NCBI GenBank assembly: GCA_009782475.1
Contig: WRIZ01000003.1
Location: 58,945-122,944 of the forward strand
DNA length: 64,000 bases
Reading direction: 5' to 3'
Source of the DNA: Oscillospiraceae bacterium
GTDB taxonomy: Bacteria > Bacillota > Clostridia > Oscillospirales > UBA929
The position numbers were made by a program, and so were the translations under genes. Below the pieces are notes generated by a model. The model was not told the DNA's origin. It made no database searches and saw only the letters and a list, made by a program, of their open reading frames with translations. Below, in pieces: positions 14,933 through 22,627 of this stretch; within the stretch, counting starts at the first letter, position 1, and every line of letters begins with the position of its first letter.

Positions 14933-14994
14933 CCATTATTATCGTTATACCGATAATAATGGATTTTTTCTTTCTTGTCAATCGGTATTCCGAT
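14933..14994. promoter_or_regulatory. Divergent promoter and two palindromic operators, copy 4/XRE 2
   Basis: Operator 1 is a perfect palindrome with 12-bp arms, CCATTATTATCG-TTATAC-CGATAATAATGG (14933-14962). Operator 2 is ATCGG-TATT-CCGAT (14981-14994). They share CCGAT(AA) half-sites. The minus-strand promoter TTGACA (14976-14981), 17 nt, TATTAT (14953-14958) for copy 4 lies between and partly inside them, so binding at either site should block it. Confidence 0.75.
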
Positions 14995-15051
14995 AACGTT
15001 TTCTATCAAAGCTGATACACTTAACGCAATACCAATATGCGAGGGTGTATT

Positions 15052-15294
15052 ATGGGAATTTCGCAGGCAGTTATCGAAAGAATCAATGAGCTTAGGGCGG
15101 CGAAAGAGCTGTCTATCAATAGGCTCTGTACGTTGTCTGCCGTGCCGCAATCAACCATAAGTGAGTTTATGAGCGGAAAGATCAAGAGTTTAGGGATCGT
15201 GAATCTGAAAATGCTTTGCGACGGGCTTGATATTTCGATTGCAGATTTCTTTGACACAGAGGAATTCAGAAATATGGAGCAAGAGATAAAATAA
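15052..15294 (+). CDS. XRE-family HTH regulator 2
   Basis: An 80-residue Cro/CI-like regulator. The HTH is INELRAAKELSINRLCTLS then VPQSTISEFMSGKIKSLGI, followed by LKMLCDGLDISIADFFDTEEF. The start at 15052 is chosen for GAGGGTG upstream. It is divergent from membrane peptide copy 4 and likely binds the two palindromes between them. It is not closely similar to XRE regulator 1, so the peptide family is paired with unrelated repressors. Confidence 0.88.
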   Translation: MGISQAVIERINELRAAKELSINRLCTLSAVPQSTISEFMSGKIKSLGIVNLKMLCDGLDISIADFFDTEEFRNMEQEIK

Positions 15295-15306
15295 GCAAAC
15301 ACCCTC

Positions 15307-15345
15307 TCTGATATATTGCTATTTTCAATAATTTTGAGTATAATG
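15307..15345 (+). promoter_or_regulatory. Duplicated 39-bp promoter, copy B (hicBA)
   Basis: TTGCTA (15316-15321) and TATAAT (15339-15344), spacer 17, within a 39-bp segment that differs from 14342-14380 at only two positions. It drives hicBA, with AGGAGGG before hicB. Confidence 0.8.
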
Positions 15346-15362
15346 GGTTCAGGAGGGATGTT

Positions 15363-15566
15363 ATGAGCAGGGTTTTCACAGCTGTGATTCAGCAGGAGGA
15401 TGACTGGTATGTCGCCGGATGCGTGGAAAACAATGTGGCTTCACAGGGAAAGTCGATAGATGAAGCGTTGTCCAATCTGCGTGAGGCATTAGAACTATAT
15501 TATGAAGACAAACCGGTTCCGGCTTTCCACCCCGCATTTGTAACAACATTAGAGGTTGCCATATAA
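15363..15566 (+). CDS. hicB: HicB family antitoxin
   Basis: A 67-residue protein with the partial RNase H-like HicB fold: FTAVIQQEDDWYVAGCVENNVASQGKSIDEALSNLREALELY. It lacks the C-terminal DNA-binding extension of longer HicBs, so control may be by another factor, for example XRE regulator 2 just upstream. The stop overlaps the hicA start by one base. Confidence 0.88.
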   Translation: MSRVFTAVIQQEDDWYVAGCVENNVASQGKSIDEALSNLREALELYYEDKPVPAFHPAFVTTLEVAI

Positions 15567-15769
15567 TGCCGCCAGTCACAAAACCGGAGCAAATCATCAA
15601 CGGGTTGGAGCGCAATGGGTTTCGGTTTATCAGACAAAGAGGAAGTCATCGAAAATATAGAAAAGAAGGAAAGACCGTCATTGTGCCGATGCACTATGAA
15701 CTTACCAAGGGTATATTGCAGTCGATTATCAAGCAATCAGGGCTTATGTATGAAGAGTTGATAAAATAG
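15566..15769 (+). CDS. hicA: HicA family mRNA interferase toxin
   Basis: A 67-residue HicA/YcfA-like double-stranded-RNA-binding fold: KPEQIINGLERNGFRFIRQRGSHRKYRKEG, where the His in GSH is the catalytic residue of the family, then VIVPMHYELTKGILQSIIKQSGL. It is encoded after hicB (hicBA order) and terminated by the hairpin at 15773. Confidence 0.92.
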   Translation: MPPVTKPEQIINGLERNGFRFIRQRGSHRKYRKEGKTVIVPMHYELTKGILQSIIKQSGLMYEELIK

Positions 15770-15772
15770 AAG

Positions 15773-15798
15773 AAAGGAGCGGCATAACCGCTCCTTTT
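15773..15798 (+). terminator. hicBA terminator
   Basis: AAAGGAGCGG and CCGCTCCTTTT pair around a 5-nt loop, nearly the same hairpin as at 12661. Confidence 0.85.
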
Positions 15799-15809
15799 CA
15801 CGTTGCGAT

Positions 15810-16838
15810 TTACCCAACTTGGTTTGAGCTTGTTTCCCAAATGATTGATTCAACCCGCTCCAGCGCGGCGGATTTGATGCGTTTGGGCTGTGTGCTGAAA
15901 AACTCAATGACAGGCTCTTTCTTCTTCACGTTCCAAATCCCGGCGACTTGCCCGTTGACGGCAATGGTCGGGAGGCAGATGCCGGACTTCAGGACAACCT
16001 TGCTTTTAACCTCCTGCGGCAGGATCAAGCGGTTTTCGGGGATGTACGACGCGATGATCGGGTCAAAGCCGGAGAGCAGGGTCAGTTCCGGGATGTCGGC
16101 GGTGTCGGCGTCGCTGAAAAAGTAGGTTTTCCTGTCAACCTCAAAATTGCTCAAATCATCAAGGGGGCAATCGGGCAGTTTTTTGGCGTCTTCTTTGCTG
16201 ATGCCGAAGAACCAAGCCGCATCGGCCCATGTCGCGGGGCCGTATGCGGTAAAATACCTGCGGAGCAACCCGGGCAGGACGTCGGCGAAGCTCTGCGACG
16301 GCTCGGCACTGATGAGGTCGAAGTCCCGGCTTGCCATGTCCCGGAACGCGACTTTGCCGAGCTGTGCCAAATAGACGAAAATGCCGCCCCACGGCGAGAA
16401 GATATGGCCGATGACTTCAGGGTCATACCGTTCGGCGAAGATTTGCCGGAACTCCGCGCGCGAGTAGACGCCGTCTTCCATCAGACGGATGACCTCATCG
16501 GCAATATCTTGGAGCATATCCGCGCCATATATGCTGGTAAGCCATGAATAATAGCCGTCTTTTTGCTCCCCCGCACTGATGGCCAGCAGTTCGGGCAAAT
16601 CCTCCGGCAGCACGCCATGCAGCGTCCCGCGATAGAGCCACGTTTTGGTCAGCGCGGTTTTCCAGCCCCAAATGTCCGCGCCGCGGATCGCCGCGGAAAA
16701 CGGCACATTGCGGTAAAACCAGCTGTGCAGACCGAGCAGTTCATGCGCCAGCGTTTCCAAACCGTCGCACCGGCGCGATAAATAAAGCCCGTGCATCCGG
16801 CGGCGGTTGATGTTTTCGATCGCTGCTTGATTGGTCAT
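15810..16838 (-). CDS. Winged-helix DNA-binding domain protein (HTH_42 / AlkZ-like)
   Basis: A 342-residue protein of the winged-helix HTH_42/AlkZ-like family. The hallmarks are RRMHGLYLSRRCDGLETLAHELLGLHSW near the N-terminus, KTWLYRGTLHGVLPEDLPELL, and LLRRYFTAYGPATWADAAWFFG in the middle. Some relatives (AlkZ/YcaQ) are DNA glycosylases that unhook crosslinks; catalytic status cannot be decided here. It is transcribed toward hicA and separated from gpr by about 97 nt, probably carrying its own promoter in the AT-rich stretch 16839-16915. Confidence 0.8.
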   Translation of the reverse strand: MTNQAAIENINRRRMHGLYLSRRCDGLETLAHELLGLHSWFYRNVPFSAAIRGADIWGWKTALTKTWLYRGTLHGVLPEDLPELLAISAGEQKDGYYSWLTSIYGADMLQDIADEVIRLMEDGVYSRAEFRQIFAERYDPEVIGHIFSPWGGIFVYLAQLGKVAFRDMASRDFDLISAEPSQSFADVLPGLLRRYFTAYGPATWADAAWFFGISKEDAKKLPDCPLDDLSNFEVDRKTYFFSDADTADIPELTLLSGFDPIIASYIPENRLILPQEVKSKVVLKSGICLPTIAVNGQVAGIWNVKKKEPVIEFFSTQPKRIKSAALERVESIIWETSSNQVG

Positions 16839-16935
16839 AGGTCACGTTTCCTGTCATCATTTGGTTGCGCGAAGCAATTTCATTATAACACAGGAAGACG
16901 CGCCTTGCCACAAAATCTATTCTAGGCGGAACGCT

Positions 16936-17844
16936 TCAACTCAAAAACCCCTGCACATCGTCCACATCCATTTCGGGATGCAGGGCGATGGACACCGCGT
17001 AGCCGATGACGCGAGCCAGCGTCTCCACTTGGGTGTCGATCTCTTTGGGCGTGACCATCAGCCCGCCGGAGAATTTGGAGATTTCGCTCCAGTCGGGTTC
17101 GGGCTGCCCGGCCTGTTCCATCAGGTCGCTCATCAGCGTCACCGCGTCCACCACCGTCGGCACGCCCACCGATATGACCGGGATGCCCAGCGTTTTTTGA
17201 TTCAGAGCCGCCCGGGCATTGCCGACGCCCGAACCGGGAACGATGCCGCTGTCGGAAATCTGCACCGTTGAGCAAAGGCGGGAGAGGCGGCGTGAGGTCA
17301 GCGCGTCGATGATGACGACCGCGCCGGGGCGGACATGCTGCAAAGCACCCTGGATCAGTTCGGCGCTCTCCATGCCGGTCGTCCCCAAGACGCCCGGGGA
17401 GATGGCGGCCACCGGGCGCATATGCCCGAACTCCTCCGGCATTTTATCCACCAAATGCCGGGTCACCATACAGTTCTGCATGGCCAGCGGCCCGATGGCG
17501 TCCGGCGTGATGTCGCGGTTGCCCAGACCGGCCAGCAAGACGCCGTACATCCCGCCGACCGGGAGGAGGGGAGCCAGCTCATCGGCAACGGCCTGCACCG
17601 AACGCTTGAAAGAATCCTCCTCATGGCGCATCAGCCCCCGCATCTCAACGGTGACGTAATTCCCAACCGGTTTGCCGAGGGCGCGCGCGCCGTCTTCATT
17701 GAGAATTTCCACTTTTGTCACCGGGCAGCCATGCCGTGTATATTCCCTTGCGGCAACGCCTTCGATCTCGGTCGTTTCCTTCGCGCTTTCCTGTATCATT
17801 TCCCGCGCTTCCAGCGCGAGGTCGGTGCGGATCGAACCAGCCAT
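16936..17844 (-). CDS. gpr: GPR germination protease
   Basis: An aspartate-type endopeptidase (family A25) that degrades small acid-soluble spore proteins during germination. The N-terminus IRTDLALEAREM carries the usual autoprocessing-region motif; the conserved core includes GLGNRDITPDAIGPLA, SPGVLGTTGMES, IDALTSRRLSRLCSTVQISDSGI and PGSGVGN. The ATG at 17844 is preceded by GGGGG 7 nt away, giving 302 residues; the longer track start lacks this. It is direct evidence that the organism forms endospores. Usually it is expressed in the forespore (sigma F/G); I did not identify that promoter. Confidence 0.95.
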   Translation of the reverse strand: MAGSIRTDLALEAREMIQESAKETTEIEGVAAREYTRHGCPVTKVEILNEDGARALGKPVGNYVTVEMRGLMRHEEDSFKRSVQAVADELAPLLPVGGMYGVLLAGLGNRDITPDAIGPLAMQNCMVTRHLVDKMPEEFGHMRPVAAISPGVLGTTGMESAELIQGALQHVRPGAVVIIDALTSRRLSRLCSTVQISDSGIVPGSGVGNARAALNQKTLGIPVISVGVPTVVDAVTLMSDLMEQAGQPEPDWSEISKFSGGLMVTPKEIDTQVETLARVIGYAVSIALHPEMDVDDVQGFLS

Positions 17845-17862
17845 ACCATTTCCCCCAAATGT

Positions 17863-17894
17863 AAAATAGGACACGATGTATCGTGTCCTATTTT
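17863..17894 (-). terminator. Terminator between the M23 gene and gpr
   Basis: A perfect 15-bp inverted repeat (AAAATAGGACACGAT) closes a very tight loop and ends in TTTT on both strands; it lies 21 nt after the M23 peptidase stop. Confidence 0.8.
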
Positions 17895-17915
17895 GGTTGC
17901 TTCATACCTAACCGC

Positions 17916-19412
17916 TTACTTGCCGAGATAATTCATCGGGTTTTTCTGTACGCCGTTGACCTGCACCTCGAAGTGGACATGCGGCCCGGTGGAACGCCCG
18001 GTGTTGCCGATGTTGGCGATCTTCTCGCCCTGCCCTACCTTGTCGCCCGCTTTGACGAAGACTTTGGAACAGTGGGCGTAGACTGTTTTATATCCGTTTT
18101 GATGGTCAATAAAGACGCACAGGCCGTATCCCGGCTTGGTTCCGGCAAACTCAACGGTACCGCCGTCGGCGGCGACAATGGGTTCGCCGATCGGCCCCGC
18201 GAAGTCAACGCCGTAGTGCATACTGTAAGAGCCGAATATCTTCCGCATCCCGAACGAGGAGGAGAGACGCCCGTAATAGGGGCGGATAAAGGTTCCGGTG
18301 GCCAGCCGTGTGCGGGTTCCTGTGGCGATGACTTCGGTCACCGGTTCGGAAACCATCAGGCGGCCGGTTTCGTCGATGGCAGGGTCGCCGCCGTCGATCG
18401 ACGTCCGCTCCGCCATCACAAGGGCTTCCCCGTTGACGCCTTGTGTGCGGACGACGACTTCGCCTGTCCATACGGCGGGGTCTTCGACATATTCGGTCTC
18501 AAACGGCACGACCTGGGTATAGGAAATCTGCTCAACGGTTTTCACCGAAAGGAGGGCGTTCCCGCTCCGCGCCGAACCGATCAGGATCGAGAGAAGCTCG
18601 TCCTCGCCGCGGAGGAGCGAAATGGGGGCAAGCCGGCTTTGGATGGAGGTATCCTGTAAAAAGGACGCCTGCCCGGCGGACGAATAGCCGGATATAAACG
18701 CGTCCAGCACGTTGTGCAGTTCCCCGGGCGACCGCGCCGCGCCGATCGGGACGCCGTCAATGGTCAGGACGCACAGCCTGTCGATGTCGGGGATGGAGCC
18801 GAGCAAACCGGCCTCAACGCCCGCGCTGTCGAAGATTTTATTCTTGTTGACGATGGTGAAGCGGTATTCTATATTGGGCACAACGGTGAACGGACGCCCC
18901 AAAATCTCACCCGCCTGCGCGGAAACGGCGGACAAGGAGTTTTCCACAATGCTCTGATTGCTGACATACCCGATGCTCTCCCCGTCGAGGATGACTTCCA
19001 GCCCCACCCTGTATATGGAGGCGGCAAAGAGCAATACGCCCGCGGCCATAAACGCCAAAGCCGTGTTGGCGCGGCGAAGGTTTTGCTTTTTGCGCGCGGC
19101 CGCCCCGGACGCTTCTAAACTAAAACTGGCTCCCCGGCTGGCGTACCTGACCCGCTCGGCGCACCCGGCCGCGATGTAGACAAAGGCGGACGCAATGAAG
19201 CGGAAAGGAACGGCAAGGCGGGATAACCCGGAGAACAGCGCGCTGAACAAGCGAACCAGCCGGGCGGCAACCTGCTCCAGCCCGGCGCGGCGGTAAGCCG
19301 TTTTATACCTGCGCGCCGTCAGGCGCGAGGCTTCGCGGCATATTGTATTTACTGAGTAACCGGGTTGGGCGAACGTCCTTGAAGGCGTTCTCCCCAATAC
19401 GGTTTGAGCCAT
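17916..19412 (-). CDS. Cell-wall M23 endopeptidase with G5 domain
   Basis: A 498-residue membrane-anchored peptidoglycan hydrolase. It has a basic N-terminus, a membrane helix around residues 145-165, an extracytoplasmic region, a G5-type domain (PFETEYVEDPAVWTGEVVVRTQGVNGE) and a C-terminal M23/LytM domain. The zinc ligands are visible as HYGVD and HVHFE, with YAH between. The ATG at 19412 has GGAG 9 nt upstream. It sits beside gpr, so a role in sporulation or division is possible; related proteins cut peptide crosslinks. Confidence 0.9.
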   Translation of the reverse strand: MAQTVLGRTPSRTFAQPGYSVNTICREASRLTARRYKTAYRRAGLEQVAARLVRLFSALFSGLSRLAVPFRFIASAFVYIAAGCAERVRYASRGASFSLEASGAAARKKQNLRRANTALAFMAAGVLLFAASIYRVGLEVILDGESIGYVSNQSIVENSLSAVSAQAGEILGRPFTVVPNIEYRFTIVNKNKIFDSAGVEAGLLGSIPDIDRLCVLTIDGVPIGAARSPGELHNVLDAFISGYSSAGQASFLQDTSIQSRLAPISLLRGEDELLSILIGSARSGNALLSVKTVEQISYTQVVPFETEYVEDPAVWTGEVVVRTQGVNGEALVMAERTSIDGGDPAIDETGRLMVSEPVTEVIATGTRTRLATGTFIRPYYGRLSSSFGMRKIFGSYSMHYGVDFAGPIGEPIVAADGGTVEFAGTKPGYGLCVFIDHQNGYKTVYAHCSKVFVKAGDKVGQGEKIANIGNTGRSTGPHVHFEVQVNGVQKNPMNYLGK

Positions 19413-19463
19413 GGGTAAACACTCCATACGTCGATTTGGTTACAAAAAGTTACAACTACTTGT

Positions 19464-19492
19464 ATCATACTATCATTCGGTTTGTTCGTCAA
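19464..19492 (-). promoter_or_regulatory. Promoter of the M23 peptidase gene
   Basis: On the minus strand TTGACG (19487-19492) and TATGAT (19464-19469) have a 17-nt spacer, about 50 nt before the ATG. Confidence 0.65.
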
Positions 19493-19560
19493 GTGATTTT
19501 TCTCAATTTGCCCAAAAATTTCTCGATTATCCAAAAAAAGAGCAGTTTGCACAAAGAAAG

Positions 19561-19684
19561 GTTGACATAATTCTACATATGGTATACCGTATAGTCGCTT
19601 GCCCGATATCTTGCCCGCCGATTTATGCAAAATTTCCATAACGGGCAAATACATCTTTCAAATCGGATGGATTTGTTGTATAAT
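19561..19684 (+). promoter_or_regulatory. pyrH cluster promoter region
   Basis: TTTCAA (19656-19661), 17 nt, then TATAAT (19679-19684), about 30 nt before the pyrH ATG. Further up are a TTGACA (19562) and the near-palindrome ATATGGTATACCGTAT (about 19578-19593), a possible operator. Confidence 0.55.
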
Positions 19685-19714
19685 GGTGGACGGAAACCGG
19701 GAAGGGGGGAACCT

Positions 19715-20425
19715 ATGATTACGCCGAAATACAAGAGGGTGCTGATCAAAATCAGCGGGGAAGCCATCGCGGGCAAAGGAAACGCGCTGGGCTTCGACGT
19801 CATCGGCCGCATCTGCGACGTGCTGAAACGCTGTCTCGACGCCGGGGTGCAGATCGGGATCGTGGTCGGCGGCGGCAACATTTGGCGCGGAGCCAAAGAC
19901 GGCGCCGACAAAATGGATCGTTCGCGCGCCGACCATATGGGAATGCTGGCCACCGCCATCAACGCCTTGGCCATTGCCGACGTTTTGGAGTCGCGCGGAG
20001 CCGAGGTGCGGGTGCAGACGGCCATCGAAATGCGCGCCTTCGCCGAACCCTATGTGCGCCTGCGCGCCATCAGCCACCTCGACAAAGGACGGGTCGTCAT
20101 CTTCGGCTGCGGGACGGGCAACCCGTTTTTCTCGACCGACACCGCCGCCGTGCTGCGCGGAGCCGAGATTGACGCCGACATCGTCCTGCTGGCCAAAAAC
20201 GTGGACGGCGTGTACACCGACGATCCGAACAAAAACCCGCTGGCGACCAAATACGAGGAACTCACCCCCGGCGATTTTCTGCGCGACAATTTGGCGGCTA
20301 TGGACGCGGCGGCGGCCAGTTTATCCCGCGACAACCAAATCCCGGTATTGCTCTTCGCGCTGAAAGACCCCGAAAATATTTTCCGCGCCGTCATGGGCGA
20401 AAAAGTAGGAACGTTGGTCAGATAA
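19715..20425 (+). CDS. pyrH: UMP kinase
   Basis: Hexameric bacterial UMP kinase (UMP to UDP, pyrimidine biosynthesis), 236 residues of the amino-acid kinase fold. It has [13 protein letters not shown] at the N-terminus, [26 protein letters not shown], and [16 protein letters not shown] in the acceptor region. The start at 19715 has AAGGGGGGA upstream and replaces the longer track start. It is the first gene of the translation/lipid/isoprenoid cluster. Confidence 0.97.
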   Translation: MITPKYKRVLIKISGEAIAGKGNALGFDVIGRICDVLKRCLDAGVQIGIVVGGGNIWRGAKDGADKMDRSRADHMGMLATAINALAIADVLESRGAEVRVQTAIEMRAFAEPYVRLRAISHLDKGRVVIFGCGTGNPFFSTDTAAVLRGAEIDADIVLLAKNVDGVYTDDPNKNPLATKYEELTPGDFLRDNLAAMDAAAASLSRDNQIPVLLFALKDPENIFRAVMGEKVGTLVR

Positions 20426-20441
20426 GGAAAGGATGGTCACA

Positions 20442-20993
20442 ATGGACAGTTATCCCGAAATAGAGGGCAAAATCGCAAAAACGCTGGAGGTCTTGGGGCA
20501 TAGCTATGCCACCATCCGCGCCGGGAGAGCCAACGCCGCCGTGCTCGACCGGGTCATGGTCGATTACTACGGAACGCCCACGCCGGTGCAGCAGATCGCG
20601 TCGATCTCGGCGCCCGAGCCCCGCATCCTGGTCATCCAGCCGTGGGACGCCACCGCGCTGAAAAGCATTGAGAAAGCCATACAGTCTTCCGACCTCGGCA
20701 TCAACCCGACCAACGACGGCAAGGTCATCCGCCTCGCCTTCCCGCAGCTCACCGAAGAACGCCGCAAGGAGCTGACCAAGCTGGTGCATAAATACGGTGA
20801 AGAGGCCAAAGTGGCGGTGCGCAACGTCCGGCGCGACGCCATAGAAGGCTTCAAAAAGCAGCAGAAAAAGAGTGAGATCACCGAAGACGACCTGCGCGAA
20901 ACCGAAAAGGACTTGCAGGAACTGACCGACAAAGCCGTCAAAGACATTGACGCGCTGGCCGCGAAGAAGGAAAAGGAGCTAATGGAGGTTTGA
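20442..20993 (+). CDS. frr: Ribosome recycling factor
   Basis: Releases ribosomes after termination together with EF-G. The 183 residues have the family signatures: [26 protein letters not shown] at the N-terminus and [37 protein letters not shown] in the long helical domain. The ATG at 20442 has AAAGGA 8 nt upstream; the ATG at 20433 is an alternative adding three residues. It lies 16 nt after pyrH and its stop overlaps the uppS start. Confidence 0.96.
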   Translation: MDSYPEIEGKIAKTLEVLGHSYATIRAGRANAAVLDRVMVDYYGTPTPVQQIASISAPEPRILVIQPWDATALKSIEKAIQSSDLGINPTNDGKVIRLAFPQLTEERRKELTKLVHKYGEEAKVAVRNVRRDAIEGFKKQQKKSEITEDDLRETEKDLQELTDKAVKDIDALAAKKEKELMEV

Positions 20994-21703
20994 AAATAAA
21001 ACTGCCGGAGACACTGCCCGAGCATATCGCCATCATCATGGACGGAAACGGGCGATGGGCGCGGAAGCGCGGGATGCCGCGCAAGATGGGGCATAAGGCC
21101 GGGGCGGAAACCTTCCGCACGTTGGCCACCTTCTGCCGCGACATCGGCATCAAGCATCTCACCGTTTACGCCCTCTCGACCGAAAACAGAACCTCCCGCC
21201 CGCCCGAAGAGGTGGACGAGGTTTACGACCTCCTGCGCCGGTATATCAACGAATCGCTGGAAACGATGGAGCGCGACCGGGTGCGGCTGAAGTTTTTGGG
21301 GCACATCGCCGCCCTGCCGGAGGACATTCAAGCCCTGATCAGCCAAGCCGAGGAGACGTCCAGCAAGTACGAAGGCTGCCAATGCAATATATGCGTCAAC
21401 TACGGCGGGCGTGACGAAATGGTGCGGGCGGCGCGCGAACTGATGGGGCTTTCGTCGGGGATCAAGCTCGATGACGTTGACGCCGACGTCTTCGCCCGGC
21501 ATTTGGACACCGCCTTCCTCCCCGATCCCGCTATCTGCATCCGCACCGGCGGCGAAAAACGCCTGAGCAACTTCTTGCTTTGGCAGCTCGCCTATTCCGA
21601 GCTGGTTTTCACCGATACGCTGTGGCCGGACTTCAATCAAAAGGAACTGGCCTCCATCCTGACGGAGTGCTCCAAGAGAAAGAGAAGATTCGGGGGTCTG
21701 TAA
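20990..21703 (+). CDS. uppS: Isoprenyl transferase (undecaprenyl diphosphate synthase)
   Basis: Makes the C55 lipid carrier for cell-wall synthesis from FPP and IPP. The 237 residues carry [16 protein letters not shown] (catalytic Asp), [25 protein letters not shown] and the end-region [26 protein letters not shown]. The start is uncertain: TTG at 20990 overlaps the frr stop but is only 1 nt from GGAGG, so initiation may be on the nearby ATA or depend on re-initiating ribosomes. Confidence 0.94.
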   Translation: MKIKLPETLPEHIAIIMDGNGRWARKRGMPRKMGHKAGAETFRTLATFCRDIGIKHLTVYALSTENRTSRPPEEVDEVYDLLRRYINESLETMERDRVRLKFLGHIAALPEDIQALISQAEETSSKYEGCQCNICVNYGGRDEMVRAARELMGLSSGIKLDDVDADVFARHLDTAFLPDPAICIRTGGEKRLSNFLLWQLAYSELVFTDTLWPDFNQKELASILTECSKRKRRFGGL

Positions 21704-21706
21704 ACA

Positions 21707-22627
21707 TTGCTTACACGCATTGTCGTGGGTCTGCTGCTGCTGCCGCTGCTTCTGATCCCCTTTTTCGCCCCGGACTGGGCAATGGCGGCGGCCGTTTCGG
21801 TCATCTCCGCCGTTTCGGTATGGGAACTGCTGCATAACACGGGGTTTTCGCCCAAGAAGAGACTGACGGCCTATGCCGTTGTTTTTGCCGCGCTTGTTCC
21901 GCTGTGGCTATATTTGAATATGCCGTACAACTTACCTGTGTCATACTTCTGGTCATATATAGCAGATCACAGCGCATTGCCAACCATATGGGACTACATC
22001 GGAGGCTTTCGTCTTTGGCCTTACCAAAGCGGGCAAGCAGTTTGGTTCCTTGTCATATTGATTTTTGTTCTGATATTGTTTGCCGAAGGGGTGGCCGACC
22101 ATGAGAAGGTACGCTTCAAAAACATTGCCATCATCTTTACGGCGGCGTTTATCATTCCCTGTTGCTTTTCGTCGCTGATTTATTTAGGGAAATACTTTAT
22201 ATTGCTGCCCCTGATCGCCGCCCTTTTTAATGATATATGCGCTTATTTCACAGGTGTGAAATTCGGAAAGCATAAACTCACCCCGGTCAGCCCAAAAAAG
22301 ACGGTCGAGGGTTCGATTGGCGGTTTGGTTGGGGTAGCTGTCGGGATGTTTGTTTACGGTACGATTTTACAGACAGGATTTGATTTAACGGTCAACTTTC
22401 CTTTACTGCTCCTCTACGGCTTGATCGGCGGAGTTGCCGGACAGCTGGGTGATCTTTCCATGAGCTTGATCAAGCGGGAAGCGGGGATCAAGGATTTTGG
22501 AAAAATCCTTCCCGGACACGGCGGGATGCTGGACAGGTTTGACAGCGTTTTGTTCGCCGCTCCGGTGATACTAGGTTTGATGATGCTCTGGCCCGCAATA
22601 GAACCTCCCTTGCCATCGTGGTTATGA
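21707..22627 (+). CDS. cdsA: Phosphatidate cytidylyltransferase
   Basis: Converts phosphatidate to CDP-diacylglycerol for phospholipid synthesis. A 306-residue membrane protein with about eight helices and the family signature SLIKREAGIKDFGKILPGHGGMLDRFDS near the C-terminus. It begins with TTG at 21707 after GGGGG. The middle section (about residues 65-170) is more AT-rich than the flanks. Its stop overlaps the dxr start (ATGA). Confidence 0.95.
   Translation: MLTRIVVGLLLLPLLLIPFFAPDWAMAAAVSVISAVSVWELLHNTGFSPKKRLTAYAVVFAALVPLWLYLNMPYNLPVSYFWSYIADHSALPTIWDYIGGFRLWPYQSGQAVWFLVILIFVLILFAEGVADHEKVRFKNIAIIFTAAFIIPCCFSSLIYLGKYFILLPLIAALFNDICAYFTGVKFGKHKLTPVSPKKTVEGSIGGLVGVAVGMFVYGTILQTGFDLTVNFPLLLLYGLIGGVAGQLGDLSMSLIKREAGIKDFGKILPGHGGMLDRFDSVLFAAPVILGLMMLWPAIEPPLPSWL

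Noticed and set aside
20567-21835. 422-residue minus-strand ORF over frr/uppS
   Set aside because: Shadow of two well-identified genes; no motifs.
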